The notes: a model not told the origin generated them from the letters alone. Counted from the stretch's first letter, positions 28,188-37,257 are shown. The stretch: 64,000 bases of DNA from Flavobacterium sp. MedPE-SWcel (GCA_001874325.1 MPCW01000001.1:124001-188000), one strand, 5' to 3'. Program-made: numbers and translations.

Positions 28188-28994
28188 ATGCATACCAATA
28201 ACGAATTTAAAACTGAAGCAATAAATGATCATATTGTAAACTGGTTACGCAACTATGCAACTAACGCAAAAGTAAAAGGTTTTGTTGTAGGAATATCTGG
28301 CGGAATCGACTCTGCTGTCACCTCAACACTATGCGCACAAACAGGACTACCTACACTTTGTGTAGAAATGCCTATACATCAAGCTCCAAATCAAGTACAA
28401 CGCGGTAGAGAACATATTAACGCACTTAAGGAAAGATATAGTAATGTATCTAATACCGAAGCTGATTTAACTCCTGTTTTTGAAACATTTCGCAAGGGAG
28501 TTCCTGAATCAGAAAATAAACACCTTAATAACCTCACACTTGCTAACACAAGAGCTAGACTAAGAATGACAACATTATACTATTTTGCAGGTATACACAG
28601 TGCATTAGTGGCTGGCACAGGTAACAAGGTTGAAGACTTTGGAGTAGGGTTTTATACTAAATATGGTGATGGTGGTGTAGATTTAAGCCCTATTGCCGAT
28701 TTAATGAAAAGCGAGGTAAGAGCAATTGCCAAACATATTAACGTACCACAAAGTATTATTGATGCAAAACCTACTGATGGACTTTTTGGAGATGATCGTA
28801 GTGATGAAGATCAATTAGGCGCAAGTTATGATGAATTGGAATGGGCTATGTTACAGACAGAAAAGGGTTCTACTGTAAATGATTTTGAAGGTAGAGAAAA
28901 GGAAGTATTTACAATTTACAAAAGATTAAACACTATCAATCAGCATAAAATGAATCCTATTCCTGTTTGCGAAATTCCAACAATTTTAAAATAA
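28188..28994 (+). CDS. nadE: NH3-dependent NAD(+) synthetase
   Basis: Last step of NAD synthesis, amidating deamido-NAD. The PP-loop motif SGGIDSAVTS (residues 37-46) binds ATP; AGTGNKVEDFGVGFYTKYGD and DLSPIADLMKSEVRAIAKH are the usual later motifs. At 268 residues there is no room for a glutaminase domain, so ammonia is the expected donor. It stands between gldB and the response regulator and probably has its own promoter. Confidence 0.95.
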   Translation: MHTNNEFKTEAINDHIVNWLRNYATNAKVKGFVVGISGGIDSAVTSTLCAQTGLPTLCVEMPIHQAPNQVQRGREHINALKERYSNVSNTEADLTPVFETFRKGVPESENKHLNNLTLANTRARLRMTTLYYFAGIHSALVAGTGNKVEDFGVGFYTKYGDGGVDLSPIADLMKSEVRAIAKHINVPQSIIDAKPTDGLFGDDRSDEDQLGASYDELEWAMLQTEKGSTVNDFEGREKEVFTIYKRLNTINQHKMNPIPVCEIPTILK

Positions 28995-29082
28995 AACTCA
29001 TTCATTCACAATACTTTAAGATTTTATAAGATTTTAATTACTAACTTTACTGTTAAGATTTAACCCCGAAAAATTACATATC

Positions 29083-29712
29083 ATGATTAAACTTTGCTTA
29101 GCAGATAATCATCCTGTAGTACATTACGGAATGGATTCTTATTTTAAAGATAGCTCAGAGTTCAACCTCATTGGTCTTGTAAATAATCTTGATGATTTAA
29201 TCGGTTTATTGTCAAAAAAAGCAGTAAACATAGCTATTATAGATTTAGAACTAGAAGGGCTTACTAGCATTAGTCTTTTAAAGTCGCTTATAAAAGATTT
29301 CCCCGAAACAAGAATTGTGCTTTTCACCAATCTTTCAGAGCACATTTATGCTCCTAACGCATTAAAGACTGGTATTTCTGCTTATGTACACAAGAGTGCT
29401 ACAATAGATGAATTAAAAAATGCCATACAAAGAGTAGATCAAGGTGAGGTAGTTATTAGTGATGCTGTAAAAAGTAATCTTGAACTACTTAATAAAGGAA
29501 AAAAATCAGATAGACTATACCGTAAACTTTCTTCTCGAGAAATAGAGGTATTACGCTATTTGAGTGAAGGAAAGAAAAATAAAGAGATTGCTAAATTACT
29601 TGACTTAAACGAAAAAACAATTAGCACATACAAATTACGATTATTAACTAAACTACACGTTACCAATCTTGTAGACTTAGTTAATAAAGCAAAAACACTT
29701 GATATTGTATAG
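29083..29712 (+). CDS. Orphan NarL/FixJ-type response regulator (REC-LuxR)
   Basis: 209 residues: a receiver domain (1-120) and a LuxR-type helix-turn-helix (about 143-205). Receiver residues are Asp8, phospho-acceptor Asp54 (in IIDLELEG), Thr82 and Lys104 (YVHKSA); the second acidic residue usually found beside Asp8 is Asn9, which may weaken metal binding. The DNA-binding half shows LSSREIEVLRYLSEGKKNKE with the recognition helix ISTYKLRLLTKL. No histidine kinase is encoded nearby, so the partner is elsewhere, or the protein works without one. Confidence 0.92.
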   Translation: MIKLCLADNHPVVHYGMDSYFKDSSEFNLIGLVNNLDDLIGLLSKKAVNIAIIDLELEGLTSISLLKSLIKDFPETRIVLFTNLSEHIYAPNALKTGISAYVHKSATIDELKNAIQRVDQGEVVISDAVKSNLELLNKGKKSDRLYRKLSSREIEVLRYLSEGKKNKEIAKLLDLNEKTISTYKLRLLTKLHVTNLVDLVNKAKTLDIV

Positions 29713-29744
29713 GTTGTTAATCTAATCTTAATAACCTATACAAT
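29704..29744. terminator. Inverted repeat across the stop of the response regulator (convergent with dnaG)
   Basis: A 16-base arm (29704-29719) pairs with 29729-29744, with one G-U pair and a nine-base loop. The arms contain the response-regulator stop codon and touch the dnaG stop. No T run follows on either strand, so termination is likely but not proven. Confidence 0.5.
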
Positions 29745-31726
29745 TAAAAAAATGCACTCCTAATTCTATTTATTTTTCTTGATAAGTAATTAATTAGTGT
29801 GTTATAATCGTTTACAGAAATTAATATCTCCATATTATCAACCTCAGGACTTACTTGCTGTTTTAAATCCTGCACAAGCTTTCCTAGTAAAAGCCAACGA
29901 AGATCTATAATATGCTCGTTTGTATAACCTGATATCGATTTTGATTTATCTTTTACTGGTATTTGCTTTTTCTCTTCCCATTCATGCAAATCGTATTTTT
30001 CGTCTTGCATATAGATGTCAGTAGCCACATACTGTAATTCTTGAGGTAATGTATTTAAAAATGTTTCTACATTAAGTTCTTGACTTGCTAAGTATTGATT
30101 TACTATAAATGTATACAAATCTTTAAAAACTGGATTTGTAAACTCTATTTCATCTTCCTGTAAGTTCAAGTAAATACGCTCGTACACCTTGTATGGTTTA
30201 TTCTCTACCTCTTCATACTCTTTACCAAACTCATCATACTTAATGTAAACGTCCTCAAAATCTTGTTCTGTACCTCCATACAATAACAATATCTCTATAA
30301 TTTTACGCTCTAATGCATCTTGTATATTAATATTTTCCTTTGGTTGGTTTACCTCATCAGGAACAGGCTGCATACTTTTAGCCCTTTGTTCTTTCTTATT
30401 CTTCTTGCTAGTGTCAGCTATATCTTTTTGTACTAACTGTGCTAATGTACTTGTTAGTACCTGTTCTGATATATCCATAATGCGAGCGCATTCCTGTATA
30501 TATATCTCCCTTTGTATTCTATCTGGAATTTTAGAGATACTTGTAACCATATCTCTAATAAGCCCCGCTTTCTTTACAGGGTCATCCTTTGCTTCATCTA
30601 CCAGTAATGATGCTTTAAACTGTATAAAGTCTTTTGCATTAGTATCTAAATATTCAACTAATGCTTCATGCGTATTATTCTTTGCGAAACTATCCGGGTC
30701 TTCTCCTTCAGGGAAAGTACAAACTTTTACATTCATCCCCTCTTCTAGTATCAAATCTATACCACGAATAGAGGCGCGCAAACCAGCAGCATCACCATCA
30801 AAAAGTACTGTTATGTTTTTAGTAAGTCTATTAATTAAACGGATCTGATCTGGAGTTAATGCAGTACCTGAGGATGCCACAACATTCTCTATCCCTGCCT
30901 GATACATTTGTATCACATCAGTGTACCCTTCTACTAAATAGCAATTATCTTTTTTAGCAATTTCTTGCTTTGCGTGATAAATACCGTATAATACCTTACT
31001 CTTATGGTAAATATCACTTTCTGGTGAGTTAAGATATTTAGCGGCTTTCTTTTCATTGCCAAGAATACGTCCTCCAAAACCAAGTACTCTACCCGACATA
31101 CTTTGTATAGGGAACATTACACGACCTCTAAAACGATCTATATGTCTACCATCTTCTTTTAAAATGGTAAAACCTGTTTTCTCTAAATATTCTTGTTTAT
31201 ATCCTTTACCTAATGCTTCTTTAGTGAAAGCATCCCAAACTTCTGGCGAATACCCTAGCCCAAACTTCTTAATAGTATCGGTAGTAAAGCCACGCTCTTT
31301 AAAATAAGAATATCCTATAGCCTGCCCTACATCAGTATTAAGCATGGTATCTTGAAAATACTTTTGTGCAAAATCTGACACTAAGTACATGCTTTCCTTT
31401 TCGTTAGCTTGTTCTTTTTCTTCGTCTGTTTGTTCTGTCTCTTCTATTTCAATATTATACTTATTTGCTAAATATCGAATAGCCTCAGGGTATGAAAAGT
31501 GTTCATGTTCCATCAAAAATGCTACTGCATTCCCTCCTTTACCTGAACTAAAATCTTTCCAGATTTGTTTTACAGGCGACACCATAAACGAAGGCGATTT
31601 CTCGTTACTAAAAGGACTCAAGCCTTTTAAGTTACTACCTGCTCTTTTCAGTTGTACAAAATCACCAATAACCTCCTCTACACGAGCAGTTTCAAATACA
31701 GTATCTATGGTATTTTTAGAAATCAA
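29744..31726 (-). CDS. dnaG: DNA primase DnaG lacking the zinc-ligand residues, TTG start
   Basis: 660 residues, primes replication forks with RNA. The Toprim core is intact: LVEGYTDVIQMYQAG (acidic site), TVLFDGDAAGLRASIRG and the downstream EGEDPDSF. The N-terminal CHC2 domain keeps its fold motifs (LSPFSNEKSPSFMV, GKGGNAVAFLM), but the four zinc ligands of E. coli primase are Ser37, Ser40, Asp58 and Ser61 here. The start is TTG: the family opening ISKNTIDTVFETARVEEVIG begins there, no ATG is in frame nearby, and a TAG lies two codons upstream. The C-terminal part should bind the DnaB helicase. Confidence 0.95.
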   Translation of the reverse strand: MISKNTIDTVFETARVEEVIGDFVQLKRAGSNLKGLSPFSNEKSPSFMVSPVKQIWKDFSSGKGGNAVAFLMEHEHFSYPEAIRYLANKYNIEIEETEQTDEEKEQANEKESMYLVSDFAQKYFQDTMLNTDVGQAIGYSYFKERGFTTDTIKKFGLGYSPEVWDAFTKEALGKGYKQEYLEKTGFTILKEDGRHIDRFRGRVMFPIQSMSGRVLGFGGRILGNEKKAAKYLNSPESDIYHKSKVLYGIYHAKQEIAKKDNCYLVEGYTDVIQMYQAGIENVVASSGTALTPDQIRLINRLTKNITVLFDGDAAGLRASIRGIDLILEEGMNVKVCTFPEGEDPDSFAKNNTHEALVEYLDTNAKDFIQFKASLLVDEAKDDPVKKAGLIRDMVTSISKIPDRIQREIYIQECARIMDISEQVLTSTLAQLVQKDIADTSKKNKKEQRAKSMQPVPDEVNQPKENINIQDALERKIIEILLLYGGTEQDFEDVYIKYDEFGKEYEEVENKPYKVYERIYLNLQEDEIEFTNPVFKDLYTFIVNQYLASQELNVETFLNTLPQELQYVATDIYMQDEKYDLHEWEEKKQIPVKDKSKSISGYTNEHIIDLRWLLLGKLVQDLKQQVSPEVDNMEILISVNDYNTLINYLSRKINRIRSAFF

Positions 31727-31755
31727 AGTCTAATGGTTTTTGCAAATAAGGTTAG

Positions 31756-31763
31756 CAAATATA
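31756..31763 (-). promoter_or_regulatory. Promoter -7 element of dnaG
   Basis: TATATTTG on the minus strand, an exact TAnnTTTG match, 29 bases before the TTG start. Confidence 0.6.
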
Positions 31764-31786
31764 CATTGTTTAGCCGTAAAACTAAT

Positions 31787-33229
31787 TCAATCTTCTGTCA
31801 AATCATTAGTAACATTAGCTGTTAAGCTATCTATCAGTCCATTAAAAATAAAATAATGGAATGGAAGCACAGAGTACCAGTAAAGTCTACCCCATAATCC
31901 TTTTGGGCGAAAAATAGCTCGCTGATGTAATATTCCTTTTTCTATTTTAAACTCAAGCCAAGCTTCTCCTGGCAGTTTCATTTCAGCATATAGTAGTAAT
32001 CTTTTATTGTCACGATCGGCTAAAAGTACGCGCCAAAAATCTAACGCATCTCCTGCTTGTATTTTATTTGGATGAGTACGTCCTCGTCTCAACCCTGTAC
32101 CTCCAAAAAACTTGTCTATCACCCCTCTCATTTTCCACAAAAAATCGCCATAATACCATCCTGTTTCTCCGCCCAAAGCCCATACTTTACTTAAAGTAGT
32201 TTCTTCATTAAAAACAGCACGTTGTTTAACATCTTTAAAACAACCATATTCTGGTATTGTAATATGTTTAGCTAGTTTATATGGAAACTGGCTACTAACC
32301 ATAGAGTCTTTCCAGCTAGAAGCTATACCGTTCGCTTCAATCTTTGCAAATGCTTTCTGTACCGCTTGCTTATAACTTATAGGGGCAACATTTAAGATCG
32401 TTCCTAAGTTGTTTGGTCTCCCTACAATCTCTATTTTCATACTATCTACTAGCGATACTGCGAGTTTATAGGATGTAGAAGTTACAAAATACAACCAATA
32501 AGACGATAATCGAGGTGTCATTACTGGCAATGTAATTATTAAGCGTTTTAGCCCTCTTACTTCTGCAAAGGTTTGTAACATCTGTTTATAGGTTAGTACA
32601 TCAGGGCCATATATATCATAGTTTTTATTGTACAATTCTTTTTTACCCGCAGCCTTAGAAAGGTATGATAGAACATCACGTATGGCTATAGGTTGCGATC
32701 GAGTATTTAACCACCTAGGCGTTACCATTACAGGTAGTTTCTCTACTAAATCTCTTATTATCTCAAAAGAAGCACTACCGCTCCCTACAATAATACCGGC
32801 TCGTAATGTGGTAACTGGATAATTACTTGATTGTAATTTATTTTCTACCTGTTTTCTAGATTGTAAATGTTTTGAAAGCTCGTTTTCGTTAACAATACCA
32901 CTCAAATAGATTACTTGTTTAATAGTAGTTGCATCAATGAGTTTTTTGAAATTTTCGGCACAAGTTAATTCTAATTGTTCAAATTTATCTGATGTAGACA
33001 TTGAATGCATAAGATAATAGGCTACATCAACATCATGAGGAATTTTAACATTAGTATCATATGCTAGAAAATCAACTTCTATAAAGCTAATATTCGGGTT
33101 ACCTTTAAATTGTTCTGGTATACGATTAAGATCGCGAACACAGCAAACAAGCTCATATTTCAATTCTAATAAATAAGGTATTAACCGTTTACCTATATAT
33201 CCTGTAGTACCCGTTACTAATATTTTCAT
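31787..33229 (-). CDS. NAD(P)-binding SDR-type oxidoreductase with C-terminal DUF2867 domain
   Basis: 480 residues in two parts. Residues 1 to about 290 form an atypical short-chain dehydrogenase fold with VTGTTGYIGKRLIPYLL (dinucleotide loop), CVRDLNRIP, DVAYYLMHSMSTS and VIYLSGIV. The remainder matches the DUF2867 tail (VWALGGETGWYYGDFLWKMR, then GDALDFWRVLLAD and LPGEAWLEFKIE), which resembles lipid- or coenzyme-binding START-like folds. The enzyme's substrate is unknown. It sits between dnaG and the CDF transporter; a 28-base gap to the latter allows co-transcription. Confidence 0.88.
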   Translation of the reverse strand: MKILVTGTTGYIGKRLIPYLLELKYELVCCVRDLNRIPEQFKGNPNISFIEVDFLAYDTNVKIPHDVDVAYYLMHSMSTSDKFEQLELTCAENFKKLIDATTIKQVIYLSGIVNENELSKHLQSRKQVENKLQSSNYPVTTLRAGIIVGSGSASFEIIRDLVEKLPVMVTPRWLNTRSQPIAIRDVLSYLSKAAGKKELYNKNYDIYGPDVLTYKQMLQTFAEVRGLKRLIITLPVMTPRLSSYWLYFVTSTSYKLAVSLVDSMKIEIVGRPNNLGTILNVAPISYKQAVQKAFAKIEANGIASSWKDSMVSSQFPYKLAKHITIPEYGCFKDVKQRAVFNEETTLSKVWALGGETGWYYGDFLWKMRGVIDKFFGGTGLRRGRTHPNKIQAGDALDFWRVLLADRDNKRLLLYAEMKLPGEAWLEFKIEKGILHQRAIFRPKGLWGRLYWYSVLPFHYFIFNGLIDSLTANVTNDLTED

Positions 33230-33257
33230 CCATTATCGTTTTAATAATATATAAACA

Positions 33258-34148
33258 CTAACAACTTTCGAGTTCACAAACCTCTTCTCCTAACTCCACC
33301 TCAATAGTATAATGAGAAAAAGAATAGTTTTTAAGTATTGCCTTTACATTAGACTTTACTGCTAATACCTCTTTAAACGAAGCTGTGCCATTTACCTTTA
33401 TATGAACCGTAAAAACATGATGCTCTCCTTCTAATGACCAGATATGCATATGATGTAATGAAGTAATATTCTCCACCTGCAATATTTCTTTTTCTATTTT
33501 ATCAGGATCTATATCATCAGGTGTTCCCTGTAACATAATCATCATTGTTTCTTTAAGACGTTTTACCACATTATAAAGAATATATAGTGTAATAGCTAAA
33601 GAAAGTGCTGGGTCGAGATAAGGAGCGTCCACAAACATCATTACAACAGAGGCTATAAGTACAGCAACCCAACCTAAAACATCTTCTACTAAATGCAGGC
33701 TTACTACACGCTCATTAAGCGTTTTTCCTCCACTTAACTTGTAAGCGGCATATCCATTTACTATTATACCTATAATAGCAAAAATGAACATCCCCTTTGC
33801 ATCGGCAGGTTCAGGGGTTATGAGTCGCTCTATAGCAGCTATAATTATATATATAGATCCTACTATAAGCACAACACTATTTATTAGTGCACCTAGTAAA
33901 GAAAAACGACCGTAACCAAAAGTAAATTTATTATTAGCTTCTTTTTTAGAACGTTCATTAAGGTACCACGAAAGTCCCAAAGAAAGACTATCTCCTAAAT
34001 CGTGTAGTGCATCAGATAATATAGCAACACTATTAACATATAGCCCTCCTAAAATCTCTAATATGGTAAACCCTAGGTTTAAGAAAAAAGCAACCTTTAA
34101 GTTTTTACCTGAACTATGAGAGTGGTTGTGAGAATGATCGTGTGCCAT
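33258..34148 (-). CDS. Cation diffusion facilitator family transporter
   Basis: About 296 residues. The N-terminus is a His-rich metal-binding stretch (AHDHSHNHSHSSG). Six membrane helices follow, with the zinc-site motifs SDALHDLGDSLSLGL (helix II) and HLVEDVLGW (helix V), and then a cytoplasmic ferredoxin-like domain (ITSLHHMHIWSLEGEHHVFT). The ZnT/CzcD type suggests export of zinc, or perhaps cobalt or cadmium, driven by protons. The open frame could begin at a GTG at 34175, but the ATG at 34148, opening directly with the His-rich region, is the natural start. Confidence 0.92.
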   Translation of the reverse strand: MAHDHSHNHSHSSGKNLKVAFFLNLGFTILEILGGLYVNSVAILSDALHDLGDSLSLGLSWYLNERSKKEANNKFTFGYGRFSLLGALINSVVLIVGSIYIIIAAIERLITPEPADAKGMFIFAIIGIIVNGYAAYKLSGGKTLNERVVSLHLVEDVLGWVAVLIASVVMMFVDAPYLDPALSLAITLYILYNVVKRLKETMMIMLQGTPDDIDPDKIEKEILQVENITSLHHMHIWSLEGEHHVFTVHIKVNGTASFKEVLAVKSNVKAILKNYSFSHYTIEVELGEEVCELESC

Positions 34149-34224
34149 AGTGTTACTTTTACTATAAAAATACACAGAATTGCCGACGATACCTAGAAGC
34201 CTGCTTTAAATAAAGTAAGTCTTA

Positions 34225-35304
34225 CTAATTATTGTATACATCTAATACAGGTAGTGCTTTATTATCAAAATCCCAAAAAGCAAGATTCTCTGTTGCTGAA
34301 CCATTAGTTGCTGTAACTCCATTAAACGAAACTAACTCTGCCCCCCAGTAACAAAAACCTATGCCTCTAGGTACTTGTTTTACAATCTGATTTATCCGTT
34401 GTAAATATTCTTTTTGCCCTACGGGTGTAGGTGTATATTGAGGTAGTAATTGATCTTCACTACCAATAATATTATTTGTATGATCGTTCCATTCTAAAGT
34501 AAATGGATAAGCAGTTTCTGCTATTACAACATCTTTATTTAATTGTGTTGAAAGCTGATTCATTGTGCTTTGCAGTACCCCAAGATCTTTTCCGTGCCAT
34601 ATTGGATAATAAGACAACCCTATCATATCATAATCTAATCCTGATAAGGATGTATAAAAACTCAAAGCTCCATTATACCCTGCATAATGAATTATCACTT
34701 TACAGGAACTACTATTATCTCTAACCGCACTAACACCTTTACTGAGTAATGTTTTAAACTGAGAAATATTTGTATTACTTCCCTCTGGCCACAAAAAGCC
34801 TGCATTAATTTCGTTGCCTATTTGAATATAGTCTGGCTTAAGCTCTGTCATTATCTCTGAGGTGTAATTATAAACTTCAGCCTGTAACGCTATAAAACTA
34901 AGCCCTTCCCAATTAGCTGGTTTTGTTTGATGTCCTGGGTCTGCCCATGTATCAGAATAATGTACTGTAAGCCAAACTTTCATTCCTTTGCTTTTCACCT
35001 CATTAACAAGTAACTTCACTTCATCAAAACTAGAATGCTCCTCTATCGGATTTTTCCATAATCTTATCCTTATGGTATTTATTCCTGCATTTTTTAATGT
35101 AGTCAACATATCCTCAGGTTGCTCCTCTACATTAAGCATCACAATACCCGAAGTTCTAACTTTTGGTATAGATGAAGCGTCAACACCTTTTATGAAAAAA
35201 GGTTCACCTATTATCTTTGGTTCTGATGAATCATCAGATGAATTACACCCAATAGCAAACAGGGTTATAATTAAAATATAAAACCTATAAAAGTATTTTT
35301 TCAT
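34225..35304 (-). CDS. Glycoside hydrolase family 53, arabinogalactan endo-beta-1,4-galactanase
   Basis: 359 residues with a lipoprotein signal (FAIGC, lipid-bearing Cys20), so it is likely attached to the cell surface or periplasm. The GH53 TIM barrel is complete: GVDASSIPKV, NTIRIRLWKNP, WLTVHYSDTWADPGHQTKP, then acid/base Glu165 in YIQIGNEINAG and nucleophile Glu263 in VVIAETAYPF. It should cut the beta-1,4-galactan of pectin side chains. No SusC/SusD pair, beta-galactosidase or regulator flanks it, so it is not part of a visible polysaccharide-utilisation locus. Confidence 0.93.
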   Translation of the reverse strand: MKKYFYRFYILIITLFAIGCNSSDDSSEPKIIGEPFFIKGVDASSIPKVRTSGIVMLNVEEQPEDMLTTLKNAGINTIRIRLWKNPIEEHSSFDEVKLLVNEVKSKGMKVWLTVHYSDTWADPGHQTKPANWEGLSFIALQAEVYNYTSEIMTELKPDYIQIGNEINAGFLWPEGSNTNISQFKTLLSKGVSAVRDNSSSCKVIIHYAGYNGALSFYTSLSGLDYDMIGLSYYPIWHGKDLGVLQSTMNQLSTQLNKDVVIAETAYPFTLEWNDHTNNIIGSEDQLLPQYTPTPVGQKEYLQRINQIVKQVPRGIGFCYWGAELVSFNGVTATNGSATENLAFWDFDNKALPVLDVYNN

Positions 35305-35350
35305 CTTGCTATAGCTAAGTTGTATAAAAATAATGATTATATATTAAATC

Positions 35351-35384
35351 AAAAAAGGCGCTCCCATAACAGAAACACCCTTTT
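35351..35384 (-). terminator. Probable terminator after the sigma/anti-sigma/outer-membrane operon
   Basis: On the minus strand an AAAAGG arm pairs, with bulges and G-U pairs, to GCGCC then TTTTTT. It lies about 30 bases past the stop at 35415. The stem is imperfect, so confidence is moderate. Confidence 0.5.
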
Positions 35385-35414
35385 CTTAAAGTATAAAACT
35401 AACCCAATAACATT

Positions 35415-36458
35415 TTAATTGAAATCAAATCGTACTCCTAGAGATAAATTATTTTGATCTACATCATTATTTGAAAAAACAGGTTGTAAATCATATTTTA
35501 CATATAAACTTGTTTCTCCATAACCTACATAAGCACTCACACCATATACAAAGTCACTAACATTAAAACCGCCTTTTGCTTTACGTTTCTTTCTATGTCC
35601 GTCTTCTCTATATTTTAATATTTGTTTCTCTTTTACATTTACTCCAGCATAACCACCAAGACCTACACGAAAACTACGGTGAGAAGGAAATGATACCCAG
35701 TCGCCTCTGTCTTTCTTTTTAGTAAAATCAAACTCCAAATGAGCTGGTACTACAAGATTTACATAACGTAAACGTGCTACTTTGATATCTAAACCTGAAT
35801 CGGCTAAAAAAGTTTTACCTCCCTCATTTACAAACATCTTATTATCATCTGGTCGAAGATTATTATACTGTAATGACAAACCATACTTGGCGTGCAAGAA
35901 ATTATTCTCTTCAAATATTCTTGTATTCCAAGTTACTCCCCACTCATAAAAATCAGAGCGCCACTTATAATTGTCATTATCAATATCGCCATCGCTCTCT
36001 AAACGGTTTATACCAAAAGCAAATACAAACTGTGTTGTTGTTCTTTGACTATACCTCTTTTTTGAATTTTCTCCTTTAAGACCTACAAGAGGCGTGTTTC
36101 CCACACTAAAATTATATTTCTTTTTAGTAGTCTTTGTGTTTTCTACTTTACCAGCTACTTTATCTTTTACTAGTTGTGTTAACTTTTCATTTTCAAGTGT
36201 TACTCTTGTTTCTATATTTTTTGCACGTTGTGTAGCATATTCTTTTTTGCGAGTTTCTGCTTCTTCATACGTTATCTCATTATCATCTAACATTTTGTTT
36301 ACACGTTCTACTTCTATTTTAAGTAACTCCTTCTCTTGTTTGGTAATATCTTCTATATTTTTTGATATTTCTGAGACTCTTTCTTCAAATGTCTGTGCGT
36401 TTATTTCGCTTGTTAATAGGCATAGCAATGCTATTACATAAAAAGTAAATGTTTTCAT
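35415..36458 (-). CDS. Outer membrane beta-barrel protein with N-terminal coiled coil
   Basis: 347 residues with a signal peptide (FYVIALLCLLTSEINAQ). Residues about 25-105 are strongly helical and charged (EISKNIEDITKQEKELLKIE, then ERVNKMLDDNEITYEEAETR), a likely periplasmic coiled coil. From about residue 115 the sequence alternates in the manner of a small beta-barrel and ends in LSLGVRFDFN with a terminal aromatic residue. No named family is certain. It is the last gene of a three-gene unit with an ECF sigma factor and an anti-sigma-like protein, so it may be the target or the sensor output of that system. Confidence 0.75.
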   Translation of the reverse strand: MKTFTFYVIALLCLLTSEINAQTFEERVSEISKNIEDITKQEKELLKIEVERVNKMLDDNEITYEEAETRKKEYATQRAKNIETRVTLENEKLTQLVKDKVAGKVENTKTTKKKYNFSVGNTPLVGLKGENSKKRYSQRTTTQFVFAFGINRLESDGDIDNDNYKWRSDFYEWGVTWNTRIFEENNFLHAKYGLSLQYNNLRPDDNKMFVNEGGKTFLADSGLDIKVARLRYVNLVVPAHLEFDFTKKKDRGDWVSFPSHRSFRVGLGGYAGVNVKEKQILKYREDGHRKKRKAKGGFNVSDFVYGVSAYVGYGETSLYVKYDLQPVFSNNDVDQNNLSLGVRFDFN

Positions 36459-36486
36459 GTTTGTTTAATTTTAAGTGTTTTTTGAT

Positions 36487-37257
36487 TTATTGATTTTCTT
36501 CTTTGTGATTCCTGTTTACTACAGCAGTTTTTACTTTTTTATAGCCTTTCACAACAGAGTGCATTACTCGGCTTCTAAAACTTTCATTAAGTTCCCCCTC
36601 CACTGATGATAGTAATGAGTTAGCATCTACATCTACCGAAGGAGTAGTAGTAATGTTTATTTTATCCATTTCTATTTGTGCAGCTCTATCAACATCTACT
36701 GATGCCAAGAGAGCTTCGGCATCTACTGTAACACCAGAAGGTTTGTTACTATTATTTGATTCTAATACTGTAGCACTAGCAATATTATTTTGTAATAAGG
36801 TTATTTCATTAATATCATTAGAGTTAACTACTGATTTTTGAACTATTGGGTTTAAATTATTGTTAGTAATTTCTTTTGTTACTAATGCATCATCTGAATT
36901 TTGCATCACAATAGTATTATTTACAGACTCTGTTATTATAGATGGTGCTGTTAGCACTTCCTTATCATCATGTTGTTTCACAGGTTCTTCTGCTCCTATT
37001 GTGGTAACAATTTCTGTATCATCAATAATTATATCGTTACCTTTTTCCTGTTTCAGTAATAATGTACCTACTAACAAAAAACCTAAAAAAGAAGCTGCTA
37101 TATAAATCCAAGTTCTTTTGGGTTTCTTCTTTTTCTTTTCTTCGGCAACCGTAAGCATAGCGTCAAGTCTATCCCATGCCATACCTGATGACTGTATAGT
37201 TCTTTCTTCTAGCTTATTTTTAAACTCTTGTTCTATATTATTCGGTTCCATTTTCAT
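36487..37257 (-). CDS. Anti-sigma-factor-like single-pass membrane protein
   Basis: 256 residues. A short cytoplasmic part (NIEQEFKNKLEERTIQSSGM, then AWDRLDAML) precedes one membrane helix (WIYIAASFLGFLLVGTLLL, about residues 46-64). The rest is a low-complexity, Asn/Val/Thr-rich periplasmic region with two similar VDVDxxxLLxSV segments (SVDVDRAAQ, PSVDVDANSLLSSVEGEL). The arrangement (sigma gene directly upstream with a 20-base overlap, one membrane span) is that of an anti-sigma regulator, but no conserved zinc motif is present. Starts at 37257 or at the third codon are both possible. Confidence 0.7.
   Translation of the reverse strand: MKMEPNNIEQEFKNKLEERTIQSSGMAWDRLDAMLTVAEEKKKKKPKRTWIYIAASFLGFLLVGTLLLKQEKGNDIIIDDTEIVTTIGAEEPVKQHDDKEVLTAPSIITESVNNTIVMQNSDDALVTKEITNNNLNPIVQKSVVNSNDINEITLLQNNIASATVLESNNSNKPSGVTVDAEALLASVDVDRAAQIEMDKINITTTPSVDVDANSLLSSVEGELNESFRSRVMHSVVKGYKKVKTAVVNRNHKEENQ

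Noticed and set aside
30405..30848. Open frame of 147 codons opposite dnaG
   Set aside because: Shadow of dnaG on the other strand; composition is Ser/Thr-rich, as expected for antisense reading of a coding strand.
34149..34175. Longer N-terminus of the CDF transporter from a GTG
   Set aside because: Nine extra residues without family support; the ATG at 34148 opens directly with the His-rich motif typical of the family.
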